Source: an uncultured Oscillospiraceae bacterium
GTDB lineage: Bacteria > Bacillota > Clostridia > Oscillospirales > Oscillospiraceae
Direction: 5' to 3'
DNA length: 64,000 bases
Assembly: GCA_900763685.1 (NCBI GenBank)
Contig: CAAFLF010000007.1
Location: forward strand, 1-64,000
In this document: in pieces, positions 32,929-41,223 of the stretch
Layout: each line of letters begins with the position of its first letter
Numbering within the stretch: the first letter of the stretch is position 1
The notes under the pieces: model-generated
What the model saw: only the letters and a program-made list of their open reading frames with translations
What the model was told of the DNA's origin: nothing
Database searches by the model: none
Made by a program: the position numbers and the translations under genes

Positions 32929-32937
32929 CCCCGGGGC

Positions 32938-32967
32938 TTGCGGAGCCGGCGGGAAACGTGGTATACT
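32938..32967 (+). promoter_or_regulatory. promoter of the yfmF-yfmH-lgt operon
   Basis: TTGCGG, 18-nt spacer, TATACT, 55 nt upstream of the ATG. Confidence 0.65.
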
Positions 32968-33021
32968 ATATCGTTAGAATTCTGCCGTGCCGGAGCCTCC
33001 GGCGCGAGGAAGGGGCCAGTT

Positions 33022-34284
33022 ATGATTCGCAAGGAACTGATGGAGGGGGTCAGCCTCACCTACCTCCCGGCGAGAAAGTTCAAAACCGGGCTCTTGAGCG
33101 CCCATTTCCTGACGCCGCTGGACCGGGGCAGCGCCGCCGTCCGGGCCCTGCTGCCGGCGGTGCTCCGCCGGGGCACCGTGGGCTCGCCGGACATGGGGGC
33201 CATCAGCGCCCGGCTGGACCAGCTCTACGGCGCCGAGCTGGACTACACCGTCCGCAAGAAGGGCGAGTGCCAGTGCGTGGGCTTCGTGGGCAGTTTCATT
33301 GACGACGCCTACGCTCTCGGCGGCGAGAAGCTCCTGGAGCCCGTGGCGGAGCTCCTGGGCGAGATGATCCTCCAGCCCGTCACCCGCGGCGGCCGCTTCC
33401 TCCCGGACTACGTGGAGAGCGAGCGGGACAACCTGGCGGACGCCATCCGCTCCATCCGCAACGACAAGCGGGACTGGGCGGACCTCCGCCTCCTGCAGGA
33501 GCTCTGCGCCGGGGAGGCCTACGGCGTCAGCCGCCTGGGGGACGAGAAGTCCGTGGAGAGGACCTCCCCCCAGAAGCTCTACGCCGAGTACAGCCGCCTG
33601 GTCTCCTCCGCCCCCATGGAGCTCTTCTACTGCGGCAGCGCCGAGCTCTCCCGGGTGGAGGACGCCCTGCTGAACGCCCTCTCCGCCCTGCCCCGCCGGG
33701 GCGTCGCCCCCGTCCCGGTGACGGAGCGCCACCGCCCCCGGCAGGAGACCAAGGTGGTCCGGGAGGGCATGGATGTCACGCAAGGGAAGCTGGGCATGGG
33801 CTTCTCCTGCGCCTCCGACGATGAGAGCGCCCTCCTCCTCGGCAACCTCCTCTTCGGCGGGTCCAGCAACTCCAAGCTCTTCCTGAATGTCCGGGAGAAG
33901 CTCTCCCTCTGCTACTACGCCTCCTCCCTCTACCACCGGCAGAAGGGCCTCATCACCGTCTCCTCCGGCGTGGAGTTCGCCGACTTCCAGCCCGCCTACG
34001 AGGAGATCCTCTCCCAGCTCCAGGCCCTCCGCCAGGGCCAGCTGGAGCCCTGGGAGCTGGACGCCGCCAAGGGCGTCCTCCGCAGCGCCTACGCCGCCAT
34101 GGAGGATTCCCAGGGCCGCCTGGAGAACTTCTACCTGGGCCAGGCCATTGAGGGCCGCAGTGACTCCCCGGAGGACCTCTCCCGGGAGATGGAGGAGACC
34201 TCGGCGGAGCGGATCTTCCGGGCCATGGGCACCGTTAGCCTGGACACCGTCTACTATCTTGAGCGGAAGGAGGCCAAAGCATGA
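33022..34284 (+). CDS. yfmF: M16 peptidase homologue YfmF
   Basis: 420-residue M16-fold protein without the HxxEH zinc motif (the corresponding region reads LLPAVLRRG) but with the C-terminal half signature FGGSSNSKLFLNVREKLSLCYYASS. It is the non-catalytic partner of YfmH; in Bacillus the pair has been linked to maturation of a modified elongation factor P. The stop overlaps the yfmH start (ATGA). ATG with GAGGAAGGGG context. Confidence 0.88.
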   Translation: MIRKELMEGVSLTYLPARKFKTGLLSAHFLTPLDRGSAAVRALLPAVLRRGTVGSPDMGAISARLDQLYGAELDYTVRKKGECQCVGFVGSFIDDAYALGGEKLLEPVAELLGEMILQPVTRGGRFLPDYVESERDNLADAIRSIRNDKRDWADLRLLQELCAGEAYGVSRLGDEKSVERTSPQKLYAEYSRLVSSAPMELFYCGSAELSRVEDALLNALSALPRRGVAPVPVTERHRPRQETKVVREGMDVTQGKLGMGFSCASDDESALLLGNLLFGGSSNSKLFLNVREKLSLCYYASSLYHRQKGLITVSSGVEFADFQPAYEEILSQLQALRQGQLEPWELDAAKGVLRSAYAAMEDSQGRLENFYLGQAIEGRSDSPEDLSREMEETSAERIFRAMGTVSLDTVYYLERKEAKA

Positions 34285-35576
34285 GGGAAACGTTCTACGA
34301 GCGCATCGGGGAATCCTGCCAGCGGGAGAAGCTCCCCAACGGCCTCAGCGTCCGCGTGGTCCCCAAGCCCGGCTACCGCCGGAAGTACGCCTTCTTCGCC
34401 GCCCGCTACGGCGGGATGGACACCCGCTTCCGCCTGGACGGCGCCTGGCGGGACACCCCGGCGGGCATCGCCCACTATTTAGAGCACAAGATGTTCGACA
34501 CCAAGGACGGCAGCGCCATGCAGGACCTGGCGAAAAACGGGGCCGAGCCCAACGCCTTCACCGCCAGCTCCCTGACGGGCTACTACTTCGACTGCACGGA
34601 GCACTTTGAGGAGAACCTGAAGATCCTCCTCCGCTTTGTCTCCGTCCCCTACTTCACCCAGGAAAGCGTGGACAAGGAGCGGGGCATCATCGCCCAGGAG
34701 ATCCGCATGGTGGAGGATAACCCCGACTGGCAGATCTACCAGCAGCTCCTCCAGGCCCTCTACGTCCGCCACGCCAGCCGCGTCCCCATCGCCGGGACGG
34801 TGGAGAGCATCGCCGAGATCACCCCCCAGACCCTCTACGACTGCCACAAGGCCTTCTACACCCCCGCCAACATGGTCCTCACCGTGGTGGGGGATGTCCG
34901 CCCCGACCGGGTCTTCGAGGCTGCCGAGCGCATCCTTCCCGCCGAGAGCGGCCCGGACATTGAGCGGGACTACGGCGACGAGCCGGAGGCCGTCCACCAA
35001 AAGGAGGTCACCCGCCGGATGGAGGTCTCCGCCCCCCAGTTCCTCCTGGGCTTCAAGTGCCCACCGCTGGAGCGGGGCGAGAGCGGCTACCGGACGGAGC
35101 TCCTGGGCGATCTGGCCTGGGACATCCTCCTGGGGGAGTCCAGCCCCCTCTACCAGCGCCTCTACGAGGACGGCACCATCAACGGCAGCTTCGGCGGGGC
35201 CTTCGATACCCTCCCCGGCGCCGCCTGCCTCTACGCCGGGGGCGACTGCAAGGAGCCCCGGAAGGTGGCGGAGGCCATCCTCCGGGAAGCCGAGCGCCTG
35301 CGAAAGGACGGCATCGACCCCGACTACTGGCAGCGGACGCTCCGGGCCGCCTTCGGCAGCACCCTCCGGGGCCTCAATTCCTTTGAGAACATCGCCGTGG
35401 GCCTGGCCGAGGGCCACTTCCAGGGCTATGACGCCCTCCGCTTCCCCCGGGTCTATGAGAGCATCCAGCCGGAGGATATCCTGGCCTTCCTCCGGCAGAA
35501 CGTCCGGGAGGACCGCATGGCCCTCTCCCGGATCCTCCCCGCCGACGAGCAAGAGAAAGAAGGAACCGACGCATGA
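34281..35576 (+). CDS. yfmH: M16 zinc peptidase YfmH
   Basis: 431 residues with the inverted zinc motif HYLEH at 65-69 and the downstream Glu region (ERGIIAQEIRMVEDNP), so this member should be catalytically competent. The second M16 domain (LLGESSPLYQRLYEDGTI) follows. Overlaps yfmF and lgt by 4 nt each: a three-gene coupled operon. Substrate unknown; family context suggests processing linked to EF-P modification. Confidence 0.9.
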   Translation: MRETFYERIGESCQREKLPNGLSVRVVPKPGYRRKYAFFAARYGGMDTRFRLDGAWRDTPAGIAHYLEHKMFDTKDGSAMQDLAKNGAEPNAFTASSLTGYYFDCTEHFEENLKILLRFVSVPYFTQESVDKERGIIAQEIRMVEDNPDWQIYQQLLQALYVRHASRVPIAGTVESIAEITPQTLYDCHKAFYTPANMVLTVVGDVRPDRVFEAAERILPAESGPDIERDYGDEPEAVHQKEVTRRMEVSAPQFLLGFKCPPLERGESGYRTELLGDLAWDILLGESSPLYQRLYEDGTINGSFGGAFDTLPGAACLYAGGDCKEPRKVAEAILREAERLRKDGIDPDYWQRTLRAAFGSTLRGLNSFENIAVGLAEGHFQGYDALRFPRVYESIQPEDILAFLRQNVREDRMALSRILPADEQEKEGTDA

Positions 35577-36664
35577 CCATCACCAATACCGACATCCTCG
35601 CGAACTCCCCCATCAGCTTTCCCGGCCTCTTTGGGGACTGGGAATTCACCGCCGACTCCGTGGCCCTCCACATCGGCCACGGCATCTACTGGTACGGCAT
35701 CATCCTGGGCCTGGGCGTGCTCTTCGGCATGCTCCTCTGCCTGCGGCAGGCCAAGCATTACGGCATCCAGGAGGATAACCTCCTGGACCTGGTCCTCATG
35801 GGCGTGCCCCTCGGCATCCTGGGTGCCCGGACCTACTACGTCCTCTTCTACCTGGACCGCTTCCGAAATGCCGACGGCAGCCTCAACTGGGGCAGCGTCG
35901 TCGCCGTCTGGGACGGCGGCCTCGCCATCTACGGCACCGTCATCGCCGTCTTCCTCATGACCTTCCTCTACTGCCGCCGCAAGGGCATCAAGCTGGGGGC
36001 CATGACGGACCTCTGCGTCATGGGCCTCATGCTGGGCCAGGCCATCGGCCGCTGGGGCAACTTCATGAACCGGGAGGCCTTCGGCGCCGAGACCACCCTC
36101 CCCTGGCGGATGCGCCTCACCACCATCTATGGCAGCTACGTGGAGGTCCACCCCACCTTCCTCTATGAGAGCCTCTGGAACGTCCTGGGCCTCTGCCTGG
36201 TCCTCTTCGTCATCTCCAAGGCCCGGCACTTTGACGGCGAGAACACCTGGTTTTACTTCCTCTGGTACGGCATGGGCCGCTTCTGGATCGAGGGCCTTCG
36301 GACGGACAGCCTCTACCTCTTCGACTGGACCTTTATGGGCGAGCCCATCCGGGTCTCCCAGGCATTGAGCCTCGTGATGATCCTGGTCTCCGCCGCCATG
36401 CTCTTCTACCAAATTCGGATCCGTCACGCCTCCCGGGCCGACCTCATGGTGAACCGGCTAGCCGCCGCCGAGGCGGCCTCCACCGGGAGCGCCGGTGAGA
36501 CGGAGACCGCCGAAAGCGCCGATGTCTCCGCCGACGCCGGCGAGGCCGAGCCCTCCGCCGAGGACGACACCCAGCCCGCCCCGGCGCCCGAGGGCGACAC
36601 CCAGCCCGAAACCGAGGCCGCGGACACCGAGACGGAAGCCCCCCAGTCCCCCTCCGACACCTGA
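35573..36664 (+). CDS. lgt: prolipoprotein diacylglyceryl transferase with acidic tail
   Basis: Membrane enzyme transferring diacylglycerol from phosphatidylglycerol to the lipobox cysteine. The core is complete: IYWYGIILGLG, GARTYYVLFY, and GRWGNFMNREAFG (Arg160, Asn163, Glu168), seven hydrophobic helices. Beyond about residue 296 a low-complexity tail of about 65 residues rich in Ala, Glu, Thr and Pro follows, not needed for the activity and variable in the family. Last gene of the operon; it serves the many lipoproteins in this window. Confidence 0.95.
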   Translation: MTITNTDILANSPISFPGLFGDWEFTADSVALHIGHGIYWYGIILGLGVLFGMLLCLRQAKHYGIQEDNLLDLVLMGVPLGILGARTYYVLFYLDRFRNADGSLNWGSVVAVWDGGLAIYGTVIAVFLMTFLYCRRKGIKLGAMTDLCVMGLMLGQAIGRWGNFMNREAFGAETTLPWRMRLTTIYGSYVEVHPTFLYESLWNVLGLCLVLFVISKARHFDGENTWFYFLWYGMGRFWIEGLRTDSLYLFDWTFMGEPIRVSQALSLVMILVSAAMLFYQIRIRHASRADLMVNRLAAAEAASTGSAGETETAESADVSADAGEAEPSAEDDTQPAPAPEGDTQPETEAADTETEAPQSPSDT

Positions 36665-36673
36665 TTTTCCCCC

Positions 36674-36708
36674 ACGGGAGCGGCCCAAGGCCGCTCCCGT
36701 TCCCTTTT
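36674..36708 (+). terminator. terminator after lgt
   Basis: 12-bp stem ACGGGAGCGGCC/GGCCGCTCCCGT with a 3-nt loop and a CCCTTTTCC tail. Confidence 0.8.
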
Positions 36709-36764
36709 CCCCTCCCCCGCCCCGGAAAAATCCGGATTTCCCCCGCCCAATTCGCGTTTTCCCC

Positions 36765-36815
36765 TTGACTTTCCCCCGCTTTTCCGGTAAACTATTCCTT
36801 GTTGTAAAGGAATAG
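36765..36815 (+). promoter_or_regulatory. promoter of ylxM-ffh with palindrome at the start site
   Basis: TTGACT, 17-nt spacer, TAAACT (36788-36793). The -10 runs directly into a perfect 9-bp inverted repeat CTATTCCTT/AAGGAATAG (36792-36815) with a 6-nt loop, so the start site is inside it. It could be an operator or a 5' hairpin in the mRNA. Confidence 0.7.
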
Positions 36816-36850
36816 AACTTTACAGACTTCCAGACCGGGGAGGGGAGCCC

Positions 36851-37216
36851 TTGAAAAATCAGACCTACCGCATGACCATGCTCTTCGATTTCTACGGCGA
36901 GCTCCTCACCGACCGGCAGAAGGAGTTCTTTGACCTCTACTACAACAACGACCTCTCCCTCTCCGAGATCGCGGAGAACGCGGGCATCTCCCGCCAGGGC
37001 GTCCGGGACGTCATCGTCCGGGCGGAGAACCAGATGCAGGAGATCGAGGACAAGACCGGCCTCATCCGCCGCTTCGAGCAGATGCGCCCCCATCTGGAGA
37101 GCATCGCCCGCTCCGCGGCCGAGATCCGCTCCATCAACTACCGGCAGTACGAGAACCCCCGCCTGGCCCAGCTGGCGGACAGCATCGCCGCCGAGACTGC
37201 CGCCCTGAAAGAGTAA
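36851..37216 (+). CDS. ylxM: YlxM-family helix-turn-helix protein
   Basis: 121 residues with a sigma-70 region 4-like helix-turn-helix (LTDRQKEFFDLYYNNDLSLSEIA, SRQGVRDVIVRAE). YlxM binds or modulates the signal recognition particle and is nearly always next to ffh. TTG start with AGGGGAG 6 nt upstream; 6 nt separate it from ffh. Confidence 0.92.
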   Translation: MKNQTYRMTMLFDFYGELLTDRQKEFFDLYYNNDLSLSEIAENAGISRQGVRDVIVRAENQMQEIEDKTGLIRRFEQMRPHLESIARSAAEIRSINYRQYENPRLAQLADSIAAETAALKE

Positions 37217-37222
37217 GAATAT

Positions 37223-38560
37223 ATGGCATTTGAGAGCTTAAGCGAAAAACTGAACGAGACCTTCAAGCGCCTCCGGGGCAAGGGCCGTCTCACCGAGGCG
37301 GACGTCAAGGAGGGCATGCGGGAGGTCCGCCTGGCCCTGCTGGAAGCCGACGTCAGCTACAAAGTCGTCAAGGACTTCGTGGCCAAGGTCACGGAGCGGG
37401 CCATCGGCAGCGACGTGCTGGACTCCCTGACCCCCGCCCAGCAGGTCATCAAGATCGTCAACGAGGAGCTCATCGCCCTGATGGGCTCCGAGACCAGCAA
37501 GCTGGCCTCCGCCCCCCATCCCCCCACCGTGGTGATGATGGTAGGCCTCAACGGCGCCGGCAAGACCACCACCACGGCCAAGCTCGGCGGCCTCACCCGC
37601 CGCCAGTACGGCAAGCGCCCCCTGCTTGTCGGCTGCGACGTCTACCGTCCCGCCGCCATCGAGCAGCTGAAGGTGGTGGGCGGCCAACTGGACCTCCCGG
37701 TCTTTGAGGAGGGCCAGGGCGACCCCATCGAGATCGCCCGGCACGCCATCCGCCACGCCCGGGACCACGGCAACGACATCGTCTTCCTGGATACCGCCGG
37801 CCGCCTCCACGTGGACGAGGTCCTCATGGACGAGCTCAAGCGCATGAAGGAGGCCGTCCAGCCCACGGAGATCCTCCTGGTGGTGGACGCCATGACCGGC
37901 CAGGACGCCGTCAACGCCGCCTCCGCCTTTGACCAGGCCCTGGACATCGGCGGCGTCATCCTCACCAAGCTGGACGGCGACGCCCGGGGCGGCGCCGCGC
38001 TCTCCATCCGCTCTGCCACCGGCAAGCCCATCAAGTTCATCGGCACCGGCGAGAAGCTGGACATGATCGAGCCCTTCCACCCGGACCGCATGGCCTCCCG
38101 GATCCTTGGCATGGGCGATATGCTGACCTTCATCGAGAAGGCCCAGAGCTCCTATGACCAAAAGCAGGCGGAAAAGCTGGAGGAGAAGCTCCGCAAAAAC
38201 CGCTTCACCCTCCAGGACTACTACGACCAGCTCCAGCAGCTCCGGGGCATGGGCGACCTCAGCCAGCTGGCGGACATGATGCCCGGCAACGTGGGCCGTC
38301 AGCTCCAGGGCGCCAGCATCGACCCCAAGGTCATGGCCCACACCGAGGCCATCATCCTCTCCATGACCCCCCAGGAGCGGGAAAACCCGCAGATCCTGGG
38401 CGCCAGCCGGAAAAAGCGCATCGCCAAAGGCTGCGGCCTGGAGGTGGTGGATGTCAACCGCCTCTTAAAGCAGTTCGAGGCCATGCAGCAGATGCTCAAG
38501 CAGTTCAACCGGGGCCGTCTCCCCGGTATGCGGGGCGGCTTCCGCCGCAAGCGCCGCTAA
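37223..38560 (+). CDS. ffh: signal recognition particle protein Ffh
   Basis: 445-residue SRP GTPase. N-domain helices, Walker A GLNGAGKTTTT at 108-117, DVYRPAAIEQL, DTAGR and TKLDGDARGG in the G-domain, then the methionine-rich M-domain that binds 4.5S RNA and signal peptides, ending in a basic MRGGFRRKRR. Delivers nascent membrane proteins to FtsY. No SRP RNA gene is seen nearby. Confidence 0.97.
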   Translation: MAFESLSEKLNETFKRLRGKGRLTEADVKEGMREVRLALLEADVSYKVVKDFVAKVTERAIGSDVLDSLTPAQQVIKIVNEELIALMGSETSKLASAPHPPTVVMMVGLNGAGKTTTTAKLGGLTRRQYGKRPLLVGCDVYRPAAIEQLKVVGGQLDLPVFEEGQGDPIEIARHAIRHARDHGNDIVFLDTAGRLHVDEVLMDELKRMKEAVQPTEILLVVDAMTGQDAVNAASAFDQALDIGGVILTKLDGDARGGAALSIRSATGKPIKFIGTGEKLDMIEPFHPDRMASRILGMGDMLTFIEKAQSSYDQKQAEKLEEKLRKNRFTLQDYYDQLQQLRGMGDLSQLADMMPGNVGRQLQGASIDPKVMAHTEAIILSMTPQERENPQILGASRKKRIAKGCGLEVVDVNRLLKQFEAMQQMLKQFNRGRLPGMRGGFRRKRR

Positions 38561-38631
38561 CTTCCGTATATAAGTGCCTCAAGCATTTATAGAGTATAAA
38601 AACAACATTTTAATTTGGAGGAACAGTAACA

Positions 38632-38871
38632 ATGGTCAAGATCAGACTGCGCCGTCTGGGCGCCAAGAAGGCTCCTTTCTACCGTGTCGTGGTGGCGGAT
38701 TCCCGCTTCCCCCGGGACGGCCGCTTCATTGAGGAGATCGGCACTTACAATCCCTGCGTCTCCCCCGCCGAGATCAAGATCGACGCCGACCGCGCCAAGG
38801 AGTGGATCAAGTCCGGCGCCCAGCCCACCGACACCGTCCGCGCTCTGCTGAAGAAAGTGGACGTCCTCTGA
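38632..38871 (+). CDS. rpsP: 30S ribosomal protein S16
   Basis: 79 residues, canonical start [22 protein letters not shown] and the usual length. ATG with TTGGAGGAA site. The 71-nt gap after ffh is A/T-rich (TATATAAG, TATAAAAAC) and may contain a promoter. 13 nt upstream of khpA. Confidence 0.98.
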   Translation: MVKIRLRRLGAKKAPFYRVVVADSRFPRDGRFIEEIGTYNPCVSPAEIKIDADRAKEWIKSGAQPTDTVRALLKKVDVL

Positions 38872-38884
38872 TTGGGGGCACCGC

Positions 38885-39115
38885 ATGAAGGACTTGCTGC
38901 TCTACATCGCCAGGAATCTTGTGGATGATCCTGACGCCGTCACCGTGACTGAGGTGCAGGGCGACCAGGAGCTGACGCTGGAGCTGCGTGTCGCCCCGGA
39001 GGACATGGGCAAGGTCATCGGCCGCCAGGGCCGCATCGCCAAGGAGATCCGCACCGTCGTGCGCTCCTACGCCCAGCGCACCGGAACCAAGGTTTCTGTG
39101 GATATCGTAGACTAA
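38885..39115 (+). CDS. khpA: KH-domain RNA-binding protein KhpA
   Basis: 76 residues with a single type II KH domain and GxxG loop in KVIGRQGRIAKEIRTVV. Partner of KhpB in a small RNA-binding complex affecting cell division and translation in Gram-positives. Follows rpsP as usual; rimM and trmD, which normally come next, lie 2.1 kb further, after an inserted minus-strand pair. Confidence 0.95.
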   Translation: MKDLLLYIARNLVDDPDAVTVTEVQGDQELTLELRVAPEDMGKVIGRQGRIAKEIRTVVRSYAQRTGTKVSVDIVD

Positions 39116-39120
39116 GAGAA

Positions 39121-39157
39121 AAGGAACGGAAGCGCCAGCGCTCCCGTTCCTTTTTCT
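39121..39157 (+). terminator. terminator after khpA
   Basis: AAGGAACGG/CCGTTCCTT stem with an inner AGCGC/GCGCT, followed by TTTCTTTT. Confidence 0.85.
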
Positions 39158-39165
39158 TTTCACGC

Positions 39166-39543
39166 TCACCGCTCCCGCCTCGCCAAAAAGATCGGCTTGG
39201 AGCCGTCGTCCGCCTCAATGGTATCCCGTCCGGTCCGGATAAAAGCGCTCCCGACCTCCGCCCGCAGATAGGGAATGATGTCCCTGTCATAGTCGCGGAC
39301 GGTCTGGATGGCGAAGACCCGGTGGTTCCTTGGGTCGCTCATATAGGCGTCGTCCTCATTGCCGGCCAGAAAACGCCAGCCGCTGTCGGGCCACCCTTCC
39401 TCCGGCGCCTCCCGGTAGAAGTAGCCCACCTTAAAGCCCTCCCGCGTGATCCTGTCCGACACGATACAGCCATTCCCGTTGGGCCCGTCCCAGCCGCTCC
39501 GCTCTAGGGGAAGCTCCTCCCCCCGCTTTCCGAAGAAACCCAT
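39166..39543 (-). CDS. DUF2185 protein (Imm33-like)
   Basis: 125 residues. The pattern GCIVSDRITREGFKVGYFYR, GWRFLAGNEDDAYM and NHRVFAIQTVRDYDRDI is that of DUF2185, a family that includes immunity proteins of polymorphic toxin systems (Imm33) and free-standing proteins. No toxin gene is adjacent. ATG at 39543 with AGGAGGG 5 nt upstream. It interrupts the usual khpA-rimM order together with the permease to its right. Confidence 0.82.
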   Translation of the reverse strand: MGFFGKRGEELPLERSGWDGPNGNGCIVSDRITREGFKVGYFYREAPEEGWPDSGWRFLAGNEDDAYMSDPRNHRVFAIQTVRDYDRDIIPYLRAEVGSAFIRTGRDTIEADDGSKPIFLARRER

Positions 39544-39596
39544 GCTCACCCCTCCTGTTTTTCCTATTCTAGCATGAAATTGCCCCAAACGCAAGG

Positions 39597-39626
39597 AAAG
39601 CCGCGGCGGTCCCCCGCCGCGGCTTT
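39597..39626. terminator. terminator after the permease gene
   Basis: AAAGCCGCGGCGG/CCGCCGCGGCTTT stem between the permease and the DUF2185 gene; weak T-tail on the minus strand. Confidence 0.6.
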
Positions 39627-39637
39627 CTCCGCGAATC

Positions 39638-40936
39638 TCACATTCCGTAAAAGACCCACACCAGCACATACCCGCTGAGCACCGCCACCAGCGTGAAGGG
39701 CACGCCGATGCGCATGAACTGCTTCGGCGTCACGAGGTACCCCTCCTTCTCCAGGATGCCCGTGGCCGCGATGTTGGCGGAGGCCCCCACCGGCGTCAGG
39801 TTGCCGCCCAGGGTCGCGCCCACCAGCAGGCCGAAGCACAGCACCGTCTGGTCGATGCCCATGGTGCCGGCCGCCCCGGCCATCACCGGCAGCATGGCGG
39901 CGGTATAGGGGATGTTGTCAATGAACGCCGAGAACAGCACCGACGCCCACACCACGATGGTGTACGTCAAAAACGGGCTCCCCCCGCCCACGTGGGACAG
40001 GGCCCGGCTGATGTCCGCGATGATGCCCACCCGGTTCAGTCCGTCGATGACGACGAAGAGCCCCGCCAGCAGCGCCAGGGTCCCCACGTCGATGGCCTTC
40101 AGGGTCTCCGCCGCCGTGGCGGTCCAGCTCCGCTTCTCGTCCTCCCGGACCTTCCGGGGCAGGAAGCACTCCAGAATCAGCCCCACCAGGAAGATGCCCA
40201 TGCAGATGAAGCCGTTGGTCAGTGCGGGCCGTCCGGGGATGAAGGACGCCGCGATGAGGGCCGCTACCGTGCCGCCCATCATCCAGGTGGGCAGGTAATC
40301 CTCCACCACCGTGGCCTGGGCCGGGGCCACGTAACCCTTCTCCTTCCGGAAGAGCCACATCATCACGGGCACGGTCGCGAGGGCCCCGATCTGCACGAAC
40401 CAGAACATACCGGGCTTGCCCTGGTAGACGAAGAAGTCCAGGAAATCCAGCTTCAGATGTCCCGCCAGCAGCAGCGATGTGGTATCGCCCACCAGGGTCG
40501 CCGCCCCCTGCAGGTTGGAGGACACCGCGATGGCGATGATGGGCTCCACCGGCGAGATGTTCAGCTTCCGGGCGATGGCGATGCCCACCGGCGCCAGCAT
40601 CAGCACCGTGGCCACGTTGTCCACAAAGGCGGACACCAGCCCCGCAAAGAGGGCCAGCACGATGATGAGCCGCTTCACACTGGGGATGGCGTTCACTAGG
40701 TGGTCGCTGAGCCGCTCCGGCATCTTGGAGCGGATGAAGAGGTCCACCGTCCCCATGGTGCCGCAGAGCATCATAAGAACGTTCCAGTCCACCGCCGCCA
40801 GGGCGTCCCCGGCGGGCACGATGCCGATGCCCACGAACAGCGCCGCCGCGGCCACCGGCGCGATCCAGCGTCCTTTGGGCAGCAGCAAGAGCAGGGCATA
40901 AACGGTGATGAAAGCCACCAAAGCAACGGTTTTCAA
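39638..40936 (-). CDS. ArsB/NhaD (SLC13-like) membrane permease under a predicted Mn riboswitch
   Basis: 432-residue ion-transporter-superfamily permease with about 11-12 helices in two repeated halves. Each half carries the family signature: AFVDNVATVLMLAPV and AFIDNIPYTAAMLPV (DN-x3-T), plus SSNLQGAATLVGDTTS and GGNLTPVGASANIAA. Generic names would be arsenite, Na+/H+ or dicarboxylate transporter. Its leader is a predicted yybP-ykoY manganese riboswitch, which suggests a role in divalent-metal (Mn2+) homeostasis instead. TTG start chosen: AGGAGGT lies 6 nt upstream and it begins at the first helix; the longer frame crosses the riboswitch. Confidence 0.82.
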   Translation of the reverse strand: MKTVALVAFITVYALLLLLPKGRWIAPVAAAALFVGIGIVPAGDALAAVDWNVLMMLCGTMGTVDLFIRSKMPERLSDHLVNAIPSVKRLIIVLALFAGLVSAFVDNVATVLMLAPVGIAIARKLNISPVEPIIAIAVSSNLQGAATLVGDTTSLLLAGHLKLDFLDFFVYQGKPGMFWFVQIGALATVPVMMWLFRKEKGYVAPAQATVVEDYLPTWMMGGTVAALIAASFIPGRPALTNGFICMGIFLVGLILECFLPRKVREDEKRSWTATAAETLKAIDVGTLALLAGLFVVIDGLNRVGIIADISRALSHVGGGSPFLTYTIVVWASVLFSAFIDNIPYTAAMLPVMAGAAGTMGIDQTVLCFGLLVGATLGGNLTPVGASANIAATGILEKEGYLVTPKQFMRIGVPFTLVAVLSGYVLVWVFYGM

Positions 40937-40970
40937 GAAAATACCTCCTGTCAGGCATGTCAGCGGGCAC

Positions 40971-41097
40971 GAAAAAACGAGACCTCCGCCGCGGCAAAAA
41001 TCCTCGGCAAAAGTCTCGCTGCTCTCTGATACCGCCCGGGCCAAAAGGCCGTGATGACGAGCCGTACCGCGCCCAGCGGCGCCAGCTACTCCCTTTT
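40971..41097 (-). ncRNA. yybP-ykoY (manganese) riboswitch with terminator
   Basis: On the minus strand: GGAAAAAGGGAGTAGC, a GGCGC/GCGCG hairpin, CGTCATCACGG, and the 3' strand GAGACTTTTGCC. This matches the yybP-ykoY layout (GGGGAGUAG ... CGUCA ... AGACYUUUGCC); the ends pair as P1 (GGAAAAAG with CTTTTGCC). The 3' strand is reused in a terminator: GAGACTTTTGCCG pairs with CGGCGGAGGTCTC, followed by TTTTTT. Mn2+ binding should favour P1 and gene expression. Confidence 0.82.
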
Positions 41098-41107
41098 TCC
41101 TCCCCCA

Positions 41108-41137
41108 AGGATACCAGAGCCACCCCCGCCCTGTCAA
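41108..41137 (-). promoter_or_regulatory. promoter of the manganese-riboswitch transcript
   Basis: Consensus TTGACA, 18-nt spacer, TATCCT on the minus strand, just upstream of the aptamer. Confidence 0.75.
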
Positions 41138-41155
41138 GCAAAACTTTCCTCCCCC

Positions 41156-41184
41156 TTGTCCCCCGCCCCGAACTATGCTATAGT
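41156..41184 (+). promoter_or_regulatory. promoter of rimM-trmD
   Basis: TTGTCC, 17-nt spacer, TATAGT, 40 nt before the rimM ATG. Confidence 0.65.
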
Positions 41185-41223
41185 AAGCTTGTGAAATTAT
41201 GTGTATCCGAAAGGAGCCTCCCC

